A DNA stretch of 64,000 bases from Cryptomeria japonica (taxonomy: Eukaryota; Streptophyta; Pinopsida; Cupressales; Cupressaceae): NCBI RefSeq assembly GCF_030272615.1, contig NC_081410.1:509504442-509568441 (forward strand), read 5' to 3'. Positions within the stretch are counted from its first letter, which is position 1; each line of letters starts with the position of its first letter. Shown here in pieces: positions 9,291 through 19,251 of this stretch. A program made the position numbers and the translations under genes. The notes under the pieces were generated by a model. The model did not search any database. It worked only from the letters and a program-made list of their open reading frames with translations, and was not told the DNA's origin.

Positions 9291-10959
9291 TGTAGCATCG
9301 TAAATTGTACGCACTTGCTACGGTGGTACAATTTCACACCTAGTTTAGCACCCACCTTGGCGCATTTTGCATTTTGCATCGCATTTCCCTTTTAGCACTT
9401 AATTAATTAAATTAATTAGGTCTAAGGTTCTATTTTATCATCTCCCATAAAGTTGGGCCCCTTTTCATTAAAGTGTGCCCCTTTCATTTTATTCTTCCAA
9501 TACATCATTTAATCAAAACCCCTAATTAGGTCCTATTTTGAGCTTGGGGGCTTGATTTCGGGGGTCAAAACATCTCGAAATCAGCTGTAACTTCGGGATT
9601 CTCTCTAAAATCATCATATCCGACAGTCCTGAAAATTTGGTGAAAAGTTGTCGGGACCATGGCGCCCGGAGTGCAACATGGTCCCAGAAATTTTTCCCAA
9701 AATTTTAGGAGCGCGATCCAATCATAAAATAAAGCTTAACCCCAAGAAATTGGTGGGAGATTCAATCTCTAAGTCGGCCTAAAGTTGAAATTAAGACCTA
9801 GGGTTTCATACATAAGAGCTCTCTTTCTTCATTTGAAAGGATGGAATTTTTGGCTTTCAGGGACCTTCTATGCAGCGAAAGAGCAGATCTTTGAAGACTT
9901 TAACAACATTCAACATCCATCTATCAAGCATTTATCAATTTCATTCATCCATTTAGGGCTTGGAAGACATTGAAGAACAATAGGAGATTACCGACTGAAG
10001 ATTGGCTTGTACCTCTCCCTTGGGGTTGGGTATGATTTCATGTTGTTTTCATGTCTTTGCATAAGCTTCAATACATCACTTATTCATGCTTTAGATCACT
10101 TTGCATCTTGATTTAGAGCATTCACATTATCATTTACAAGCAATTAGGGTTTACTTTCTAGGTTGCTCTAGTTTGCTTTCTTGCATTTAAGGACCTTGCA
10201 CACACAATAGGTCTGCACACACAATACATTTTACAATACAACTTGGCTATTCGTGGAGGTGGAAATCACCGAAGTGGGGGTTTGACTAAGGCAAAACCCT
10301 ATATAGCCACCCAAACACCTTTTCAGATATAAGTGCAGGTTTCGGGACTCGGACGACGCCGCAAGTTACAGATCCGGAAGAAGCAGACGAGACCAAACAA
10401 CACACCAAATCTCAAAGAAAAAGACCAGGACAGGGGCGTGGGGCGCCCTGGTCCTGCCAGGATAGGGGCGCTGGGCACCCTGGTCCCTGGGATAGGGGCG
10501 CTGGGCACCCTGGTCCTCCTGACAGACAGCATTTTTAGCATTTTTGACAGCTTTTCCAAAGTGCAAAAACAACAGTTTTCGGAGCAGTTTCAAGGGCAGA
10601 ATCAGGACAATGGCTCCTGCGCCCCCGTCCCGAACATTTTTAGTCATATTTTAACTCCGGGTACACATTTGCATTCTTATCTTGTCCTTGTGTTTATAGC
10701 TTTCCATTGTTTAAGTTCAATTCTGCAATCTTGTTATTAGTTCATACTTGCACTTTGGGGTTAGGGATTGAACTTGCATCATTTTATCTTTCAATTGCAA
10801 CAAAGGAATAGAAATCCTAATAGGTAGCCCGTGGCTCTCTCTTCCACAAAAAGAAGTAGCCAATTGTGTGATACCTCTAGGCTCTTTCGTATTCCACAAG
10901 TGTGTGGTTGAAAGTGAGATTAGGGCATGTTTGCTTAGTGTCACTTTTTCTCCTACACA
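9291..10959 (+). repeat. N1 3' LTR (1669 bp)
   Basis: Direct copy of 2669-4338, beginning TGTAGCATCG and ending CCTACACA, followed by the target duplication AGGGC (10960-10964). It carries the TATA-like box near 10300 and the three hairpin units at about 10425-10517. Confidence 0.9.
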
Positions 10960-10964
10960 AGGGC

Positions 10965-11525
10965 TTCTTGGTGGCATCATCTTCATGTTTCCAGATTTGC
11001 ACTATCATGTTGTATGCTCTTGCATGAGCAATGTTGTACTCGCACTATCATAAAGTGCCACACCTCTTTGTATCTTGTCATTGTTGACATATTTGATGTA
11101 ATCCTCTTGTGTACATAGATTAGGAATATCTTGTGAGACTTGGTGCATGGCTCCAGTTGAGACTTAGATTGTACACATTTGTGCATGGCTCTCGTGAGAC
11201 TTGGATTGTACCGGTATTTCTGCTATTTTTGAGTATCTAGATGATGCTCACAACAAGTTGTCTCCATGCCTGATCTTCTTTTTGTTGCAGTGAGTGATTT
11301 ATCATCATCGATTTGGTACCTGGTTTTGTCACACTTTGACATTATTGGTGCAGCATTGGCTCTATTTCTTCCTTATGGGGAGGTATTTTGGTCATCATCA
11401 TTGGACCATCTTTGCAGGAGATTCAACATTGAGGGGGGGCTTCATGGTCTCTTCTTCTCTCTTATGGGGGGGACATAGTTTGTTCTTCTCATTCATCATT
11501 GAGAGCATTGTGTGCTTTCATCAGG
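10965..11525. other. unassigned sequence, possibly 3' end of an R1-type element
   Basis: No gene recognised. There are purine runs on the plus strand (ATTGAGGGGGGG near 11429 and TATGGGGGGGAC near 11463) just upstream of a plus-strand R1 LTR. This would suit the 3' end of an element with N1 inserted upstream, but no coding domain supports it. Confidence 0.35.
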
Positions 11526-11944
11526 TATTATTACACTTACTTAAGTTAACTTAGGATAATGCATCTCTTCGTAGTTTGGATTTGAGACACTTAGGGAAGT
11601 GTGCACATAGGGATAGAGCTTGTAGGAGAAATTCCACCTTTTGTGGTCTTATTTTGCTATTACACTCCACATTCGGTGGGTCATCCACCTCTTGTGGAAT
11701 ATTATATTATTTCTCCTACCTACCCCTAGTATTTCTTACCTAGCCTTGTTTCTCATTGAGCCACATGTCATATTTGTGTGCTCATACATCCATATGGCCT
11801 TTCCTATATAAGCAGGCCTTTATTCATTGTATTGGTTAATCCAGTTGATCATTTTGCATATTGATGAGAATACAGTTTGTTCTTGTCATTCTATTGTCTC
11901 TTTTATGCTTTTCATTGTGCCCTTGATCTTGGCAAAATCCTACA
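11526..11944 (+). repeat. R1 LTR, plus-strand copy (about 419 bp)
   Basis: Inverted copy of 1264-1683, with a TATA box in 'cctatataagcagg' and the same end CCTACA. It is followed by only TGGT (11945-11948) of the primer site, and then the sequence breaks into the inverted leader. Confidence 0.75.
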
Positions 11945-11948
11945 TGGT

Positions 11949-12228
11949 CGCAGGTCTCGACGGCACGGAGGAGATCGGTGGCGGTGTCGGTAAACTGCTC
12001 GGCGGTGGCATAGGTACAGCCTGCAACACCTACGACACGCAGGTATGATAGAGTAGGGGGGGGTAAAAATAGGTCGACTTTATAGTCAAAATTTATGGAA
12101 ACAACCTCCCAGATTCAACGATGATGTCCAAATCGTTGTATGACACCCCCAAAAAATGAAGATCCCCAAATCTAAAAATAGAAGCCTTCTACGATGTCTC
12201 CAAAAACCGATCAATGAAGCCCCAATAG
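11949..12228 (-). mobile_element. R1 leader, inverted relative to its LTR
   Basis: Positions 12055-12228 match the R1 leader (1091-1251, 2035-2207) in the minus orientation and stop just short of the primer site. Positions 11949-12054 resemble the GC-rich stretch beside the leader at 1k. The adjoining LTR is in the plus orientation, so the piece looks inverted in place or created by template switching. Confidence 0.6.
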
Positions 12229-12234
12229 TGTTGA

Positions 12235-12545
12235 AGCTGTGTTTTGGCACTTTTGTTGATTTAATTAGCGCTTTTGTACCGCAATGACGTTATTGTGCAA
12301 TCATTTGAGTGCTTTTGGAAATAGTAGCGCTATTATATAGTTGTTTGAGTGCTATTGTTGGTTTAGCGCTATGGAGGAGTTAATTGAGCACTATTGTTGT
12401 GAAGCAATTCTATTGCATAGTTACTGTAGCACTTTTGTAGTTTGAGTGCTTTTGCATAGTTGATTAAGCACTTTTGTTAGGGTAGTGGCGCTATTGTTAG
12501 GAGATAGCGTTTTTGTGTGCAAAATAGCATTTTTGTGCAGAAAAC
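12235..12545 (+). repeat. degenerate AGCGC(T)-containing short-repeat array
   Basis: Imperfect units of about 20-35 bp with cores such as 'agcgctattgtt', 'gagtgcttttg' and 'agcacttttgt'. A similar array with opposite polarity lies at 26995-27290, upstream of the Tat-T gag frame. The two therefore sit as an inverted pair, each just upstream of a coding frame. Confidence 0.65.
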
Positions 12546-12811
12546 AAAGATGCCTTAATGTTTGAACAAAATAATCTTCAGATGCCAATGATGGATGGAT
12601 GGAGATGTGAAGTGAGAGTTGTTTTAAACTATAGCAGCCCTGATGAGACTTAGGTCATTAGGATAAATGTCTGTTGAAGTCTAGGTGTGTCATGATTGCT
12701 AACCTATTGAGACCCAAAGATACTTGATCAAAGTATCTATTGATAGTCTATGTTTAAACTTTAAGAAAGTTTGAAATAAAACAACTAATGATGATGGTTG
12801 ATGCACTTGTG
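12546..12811. other. spacer upstream of the PMD frame
   Basis: No gene seen. It ends with 'cttgtgtag' before the PMD-like frame, which could be an old splice acceptor or another in-frame TAG. Confidence 0.4.
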
Positions 12812-14884
12812 TAGGAGGATCTGCACGTCTTACAGTTGTGTGAGAGACATCCCACTACATAGGGACTGTGTGATCAGCTGACAGAGGCCAAGGTGGATTG
12901 CATTGCAGAAATTGGGCTGTATGATATGATGTATATGCCCGTGATTCAAATGAATCATGGTTTGATGACAACATTGGCAGAGCACTGGCATAGTGAGACA
13001 TGCATGCTTCAGTTGGCACAGGGGGAGATGACTATGACACTAGAAGATGTATGGCACATTCTGCATATTCCCATTCGAGGTGAGCTAGTGACATATGATA
13101 GAGCATGGGGGACCCTAGCAGTGCAGAGATTCTTTGATGAGGATGTTTATATTGATGGTGGTTTGATAGCCTAGTAGGATATCGCTGCATTGTATGAGCC
13201 ATTACCAATAGTTTTATCAGGGATTGTGGGGGGACTACTATGCCCAGATCGACGATCACATGGACTTGCAGTTGGTTGGGGGCAGGTGATCAAGCAGATG
13301 ATGACAGAGGGGACTCGATTTTCTTGAGGACTATGCATGTTAGCTCACTTATATCAGAAGCTGCATGAGGTAGTATACCGAGGGAGGGACTCATTGGTGG
13401 TGGGAGTCACGCTACTGCATATTTGGGCGTGGGAGCACCTACCTTTTACCCGACCAGTTAGTCTGAGATTTTGGGTAGTCGACCAGCCATATATGTATAT
13501 GTATAGCGGTATGATGAGTCAGCCCCACCTGGAGAAGTTAGAGTGGTGGCGGGGGGCATGGGATGAGCTGGATGCAGTGATCTAGAGACCCTATATTGAG
13601 TGTGAGCCCTGGGAGGATGATGCAGAGGCATTGCCGTATGTATTCATGACCCGATTCCTCATTGGGAGGACAACCTACCATGTGGAGAAACAGTTGCCTG
13701 GAAGAGTTTTGAGATAGTTTGGATGGCGGTAGGGATTTCCTAGGGGATCAAGGGAGTATGCCAGGGTGGTCCAGGAGAGGTACACATGGGGGCCAATACT
13801 ACCTTATGATCTGGCTTTAGCAAAGTTTTAGATGCTATAGGCGAGACCATGGGATATACGGCCGAGGATGGTAGATGCAGGGGTGGCAGAGGAGTATATG
13901 TAGTATATGGCGGCTCATCTGATTCCTCAGATATCAGATTCGATAGAGCCAATTCCAGATTTTGAGGAGGATAGGGGCCGAAGACAGAGGAAGAGAGGAG
14001 GTCAAGGATGGATAGTAGATGGACAAGGGAGAGGGGATGGTGGTGATGGAGGAGGGGGAGATGGTGGAGGTGGTGGATTCAACAGTGGAGGTGGCAGTGT
14101 TGGTCAGGTTCAGCAAAGAGGGAGAGGTGGTTTTCCATTGCGGATCTCACAGGGACCTCTGATGTAGGGAGGAGTTAGATTGGGTGGGAGAGGTATGGAA
14201 GAGAGTGAGGTACTGATGGATAGAAGGGAGGGAGCCACTGGAGAGGGAGCTATAGGTGAGGCACCTATGGATAAAGGGGAGGGAGCCACTGGAGAGAGAT
14301 CTATAGGTGAGGCACCTATGGATACAGGGGAGGGAGCCACTAGAGATCCTTAGGACCATATGATATTACAGTTGTAGACTCAACTTATAGTAGCCGAGAC
14401 ATAGGTGGAGGATCTGGAGGTAGAGGTTGCAGCTAGAGATGTGCAACTATTTGCACGAGAGTCAGAGCTGACTGTAGTGCTGCGGGAGAGGGATGGTGCG
14501 GTGGAGAGAGTGATTCAATTGCAGGAGAGAGTGTGGGCCTTGGAGGGAGTACCAAGACAGGGGCCATCTGTGGAGGCTTTGGTGAGGGAGGTCTGGTGAG
14601 CACAGGTTGAGATAGAGTATTGGCAGGGTTTATATGAGTAGGTGGTGCCAGCTAGTCAGCGAGCACTGAGCTATTCACAAATGCGGAAAGCCAAATTAGA
14701 GTGGTCTCAGAGGATGCAGAGCAATGGGGGTTTGATGGGTCCTCTACAGAGAGATAGGTTAGGTGGTGCAAGAGCTAGTGGGGGTTTGATGGGTCCTATT
14801 TGGAGAGATAGATCGGATGGTGCAGGGACTAGTGGGGGAGCAGGTGGTGATAGTGGTACAACATCTGGTCAGAGTGGCATCTAA
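12812..14884 (+). pseudogene. plant mobile domain (PMD / MAIN-like) protein, broken by TAG/TGA codons
   Basis: One reading frame runs through the whole span without a frameshift. The N-terminal half matches the plant mobile domain by eye: 'TTLAEHWHSETCMLQL', 'GEMTMTLEDVWHILHIPI', 'LLHIWAWEHLPF' and a Tyr/Trp-rich 'PYMYMYSG' region. After it come a Gly-rich stretch, three repeats of about 16 residues (core 'EGATGE.. IGEAPMD', about 14230-14345), a coiled-coil-like segment (14405-14600) and a duplicated GGLMGP-x2-RDR unit (14725-14830). From 12893 there are 15 internal stops: 13 TAG (13172, 13175, 13583, 13715, 13730, 13829, 13838, 13901, 14165, 14351, 14375, 14402, 14639) and 2 TGA (13325, 14597). 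TAG codons also lie in frame at 12812 and 12860. The frame ends at TAA 14882. PMD genes occur in plant genomes both as host genes and as transposon cargo. Here the frame is antisense to Tat-T downstream of its integrase, a position known for extra ORFs in Tat elements. Confidence 0.8.
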
Positions 14885-17589
14885 GAGAGCATTTTGTATA
14901 TTTTGATATTGTCATTTTGGACTATGTCTTGGAGGGCTCTTGGTAGCTGATTTTGTAGACTTCATTGTACTCTGATACATTAGATGATATATATGAGGAG
15001 ATCCCATATTTTGATGATATGCATTTTGATATGTATGGAGTTTATGCTTGATGGCAATTTTATGAGTTATGCTTAGATGGATACTTGTTTTATGCTATAT
15101 GTATGTGTTTATGAGATGATTCCTAGATGCATGTTTTATGATGATTTATTCTTACATGATGTCTATATGCATGTTGTATGATGTTGGATTCTAACATGTG
15201 GATGCAGGTTGAGATATGTGCATTTTGATGTTTTTGGGATAAAATGCCGAATGTATGCAATGCCATGATGGTCATGTATTTATATAAAAAAAATGATGAT
15301 TTATGATGATATAGATTGTATTTTGTATTTTATATTTAATATAATGATGGGATAATGATATGCAATGATGTTAATTTAATGCTTTGTGAATGATTGATTT
15401 ATTTATGGATATGCATCTAGATGGTTTTAAAAATAAATGTCTATGTGGATAAACAAAATGTAAAGTACAAATGTTTAAACGATGATTTCTAAATGAATGC
15501 ATATGGAACATGGTTAAATGTCAAAATATGATGAAGTAAAATGATAATGTGATGATAATGCAACTCATGTTTAATTAACAACTGCACCTTAATGCAATTT
15601 AAGAGGGATAATGAATGTAATCCAATGAATCCTAAGTGAGACAAAATGAGTATAAGAATATACTAAAATGGATGAATGAATGCATTTTAACTAATGGATA
15701 GATAAATGAATGTATGCAACTATGGAAACCTAAACAAATGTATGATACATAAGTGTGAAAATGATGATCACTAATGAATGTTTAAATGAATGTATAGTAA
15801 TGAGTAATCATGGTAGGAAATGCAAAAAAGTACAATTATCTATGTAAGTGAATCTAAAATGTTATGAGGGTAATGATGAAAGGATACAATGATACTAATG
15901 TAAGTAAAATGAGAATGAACTATATGGGGTAAGTGCAACTACATGTTAATAAATGCACGCTAATAAATGGCTAAAGAGTAATGCAAATGTGACTAAAATG
16001 TAATGAAATGATGATGGGATGATGATAGATGAATGCAAGGTTGTTTGAGACTTTGCATGATGCACTTGATGATGTATTAGTGTACTCTGTCATGATTGTA
16101 TTCAAAACTGGCTCAATTTTTGCATAACTGCTCATATATTAACTTTGTTCACACTTGCATGCAAAAACTATGTAAATAAATGAGTAAATAGATGGACGGT
16201 ATGCAATAGAATGCAATATAAATAGATGAGATGAAATGACGATCCATAGTGCTTTATTTTTCATCATCGAGCTTTAAAATGTTGTAAGAAAATACAAGCA
16301 TCTTGACATAATGATTCAAGATGACCTGAGTATTCCTTACATGGATTTTGATATAGCAAGTTAATACAAAAAACTTGATATAATGGGTCAAGTTGACCTG
16401 AGTATTGCTTGTGGAATAGACAAGGATCATCTCCTTTCATGCATGACTTGGATCGTCCTCCTTGATCTTGGGCTGATCATATCCTAAGACAAGTTCATAC
16501 CGTAATAAGAGATAAAAACATTTATCCAATTTGGATGAGGTAGGAAGAACTAAAGAAAGAGCATCGTACCTATAAGCAAACAACATACATAAAGAACAAA
16601 GAATATGGATCCTTGGTAATGGTTCATGCTCATATGGTTGAGGTATATGTTGTAGTCAATAAGCCGTAGTGATCTATGACTGTATTTTGCCTATGATCAT
16701 GTAACTTAGTGAACTTCCCACGTAGACACCATTACTACATGCCCCAAAACTTCATCGAAATAATGCATCAAAGATACACAAACAATGTTGTAGGAACCTG
16801 ATATATATAAATGAATGAATAACTAACAAATCAACCAAGTATTTGATAGCTTTAAACAGAATTTTCTTGTCAAAGAAAATGTCATCTTGTCTTTGTTTTG
16901 GTAAGGAAGGATGCATCCTTGTTGAAGACAGTTTGAGTGTTGATGTTGATTGTTTGGTTAAATGTGATAAGTAATCATCATTGGAGTATTTCATAGTGTT
17001 TGTTTGGTATCTACTCGGATAAATATGTATAATGTGTTGCCATGTTTTTGTGTGATTTTTGATGTTTTTTGATGTTTTTGGATTTTGTGAGACATTTTTG
17101 AATGTTTTTGGTATTTTGTGAGACATTTTTGAATGTTTTTGGTATTTTGTGAGACATTTTTGAATGTTTTTGGTATTTTGTGAGAAAGTTTTGAAATGAA
17201 GAACACAATGAATCACAAAATAATGTAGAATCCACTTCCATCAATAGGCTAAGGGCATTGCCCCCAATTTAGACTTGACTATGAAAAAGCAGGATGCAAG
17301 ACGCATGAAGTACTATCTTGGATTGCAGATCAATAAGAAGCCATGGTTTGGACTAATGGATGTGTGTATGAAATAAATGTGATCACAATAAGCCTGAAAG
17401 ACAATGAAGTCATAGCCTTTACGAGTGACACCTGTTTGCCAGGTTTTCACCATCGTACTTACCCAAGGTGCCATAGGAGTGGTTGTTCACCGTTTGGATG
17501 CATGATTTTTCTTTACTATTTTGATTTTTTTGTATCTTCTTCAGGTCATTTTTCTGAATGTTTTTGGTGTTTTTGCTGGTATGTAGCTT
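14885..17589. other. Tat-T 3' spacer, AT-rich, non-coding
   Basis: About 2.7 kb between the end of the PMD frame and the end of the Tat-T integrase. 15000-16250 is full of imperfect 'atgatg' and 'aatgaatg' motifs. 17071-17184 is a 31-bp tandem repeat. No coding domain is visible on either strand; the minus-strand ORFs near 17000-17240 are frames through the tandem repeat. Confidence 0.6.
17071..17184. repeat. 31-bp tandem repeat, about 3.5 units
   Basis: Units beginning 'gagacatttttgaatg' start at about 17089, 17120 and 17151, nearly identical, with diverged partial units on both sides. It lies in the Tat-T 3' untranslated part. Tat-lineage 3' UTRs are known to carry such arrays and can seed satellites. 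Confidence 0.85.
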
Positions 17590-18960
17590 ATGTATAAAAC
17601 CATTTGAGGTGCATGTTGTTGATCAGATCTGCTAGCGGTTCTCCTTCTGAAGCAGCCAACTGATATGGCCTGGACCCAAATACAATAGTGATAACATATG
17701 GACCCAGCTAAATTGATTCAAACTTTCCCTGATGTTCGCGGTTTGGTTGGTTATGAGGATTCTCGTGAAGAACTAGATCACCTACCTCAAATGTACAAGG
17801 TCTAACCCAATGATTATAGCTTATGCTCATGCACTGCTGATAGGCCTTGAGGTGATTGTATGCAGCTTGTCACTTCTCGTCAATTTTCTCTAAGTCCTGA
17901 AGACGTGATACTTTGTATGCCTCATCATCGATGAGATTGTGCAAGGAAACTCATAATGATGGTATCTCAACTTCAATAGGTAAGATAGCTTCTGTGCCAT
18001 AAACTAGTGAGTAGGGAGTTGCTCCTGTAGGGGTTAGAATGCTAGTTTGATATGCCCATAGTGTTGGATTCAATTGGACGTGCCAATTATGACCGACATC
18101 ATTGACTGTCTTCTTGATGATTCTTAATATGTTTTTATTTGATGCTTCAGCTTGACCATTGCCTTGTGGGTAATAGGGCATGGAAAAGCAGTGTTGGATG
18201 TGAAACTTCTCACAGAGGTCATGAACATCCTGACTCTCGAATGGAAGTATGTTATTTGTGATGATGGAGATGGGTACACCATACTGATAGATGATGTAAT
18301 TGAGGATGAATGAGGTGATCTACTTGCCAGTGACTTGGGTAAGTGGAACAGCTTCGATCCACTTTGTGAAGTATTCGGTGGCGATAATAATGAATTTGTG
18401 GTCGTTGGATGAAGATGGATGAATTTTACCCACAAGGTCAAGGCCCCATTGACAAAAAGGCCATGGTGTTGTGATTGGTTGCAATTTCTATGCTGGTGCA
18501 TGTATCAGGTCTCCATGAACTTGGCATTTCTTGCACTTTCTGATAAAGTAGTAGGAGTCTTTTTCCATAGATGGCCAATAGTATCCAGTGCGCAGGATCT
18601 TCTTGGCTAGTGACGGACCACTTGCACGAGCTCCACAAATTCCTTCATGTACCTCTTCCAAGGCCTTTCTAATCTCATCCTGTTCCAGACATCAAAGTAG
18701 AGTACCATCAAGATTGTGTCAGTATAGGGTTTCAGCAATAATGGTATATCGAGTGGTTTGGTGAATGAAGGTTTTACGTTGGTTATTCGATTGGTTAGGA
18801 GGAAGTGTGTGATCGCGGAGGTAGGTGTAGAACTCACCATACCATGGGGATTCAGAACTGATAAGGCAACATATCATCTTGGGTTTGGGGATATCATAAG
18901 TGGGAATCCAAAGCTATTCTACCAAGAACTCATAGTGTGTTGAATTCGGTGGAAGATCTA
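17590..18960 (-). pseudogene. Tat-T integrase remains
   Basis: Minus-strand fragments in shifting frames give the integrase core and C-terminus. 18501-18181 covers the core around 'TKWIEAVPL'-like sequence and the 'PYYPQGNGQAEASNK' segment holding the catalytic Glu. 18181-17951 gives 'WAYQTSILTPTGATPYSLVYG' and 'LPIEVEIPSL'. 17950-17590 gives the C-terminal 'RLQDLEKI', 'FEVGDLVLHENP' and 'INNMHLKWFY', the usual end of Tat-type pol. Several frameshifts and stops are present; one stop is a TGA where related proteins have Arg (EKRQAAYN-like context). It is not functional. Confidence 0.8.
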
Positions 18961-19251
18961 GGAGAGATGCAATGGTAGCCATAGCATCAGCAGCTCGATT
19001 TTGATCTTTGGGTATCTATTCAAAGGTGATAGTAGTGAATGATGCCTTTAGACTATCCACCATTTTCTTGTACGGCATGAGTTTGTCATCCTTTGTCTCA
19101 TATTCATCAGTTGCTTGTTGAATGACCAGTTAGGAGTCACTGTATACTTGTTGTTCTTGTAACTTCCATTGTATGGCTAGCTTGAGTCCTGTGATCAAGG
19201 CCTCATACTTTGATATGTTGTTTGTGCATGGAAATGTAAGCCTATAAGATT

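Larger units (their letters stand above)
2669..10959 (+). mobile_element. N1: complete non-autonomous LTR retrotransposon
   Basis: Complete element of 8291 bp bounded by the 5-bp target duplication AGGGC (2664-2668 and 10960-10964). LTRs are 2669-4338 and 9291-10959, both starting TGTAG and ending TACACA. A tRNA-Trp primer site follows the left LTR and a purine tract precedes the right LTR. The LTRs differ at about 40 of 1670 positions by eye, mostly transitions, so the insertion is moderately old. The only long ORF (4501-7689) encodes a protein with a retropepsin and a G-patch-like segment. No RT, RNase H or integrase motif appears in the internal 4.95 kb, so the element should need a helper; Tat-T in this window is a candidate type. 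Confidence 0.9.

Noticed and set aside
13172-14639. Recoded TAG as a sense codon in the PMD frame
   Set aside because: No known plant nuclear recoding. Methylated-cytosine decay explains the pattern, and Gypsy-C against Gypsy-B shows the same changes directly. Kept only as a minor alternative in the findings.
17055-17190. CRISPR-like array
   Set aside because: Direct tandem repeat without unique spacers in a plant retrotransposon UTR.
16752-17244. Three overlapping minus-strand ORFs with a repeated 'SHKIPKTFKNV' peptide
   Set aside because: All are frames through the same 31-bp DNA tandem repeat, whose period is not a multiple of three; not a protein.
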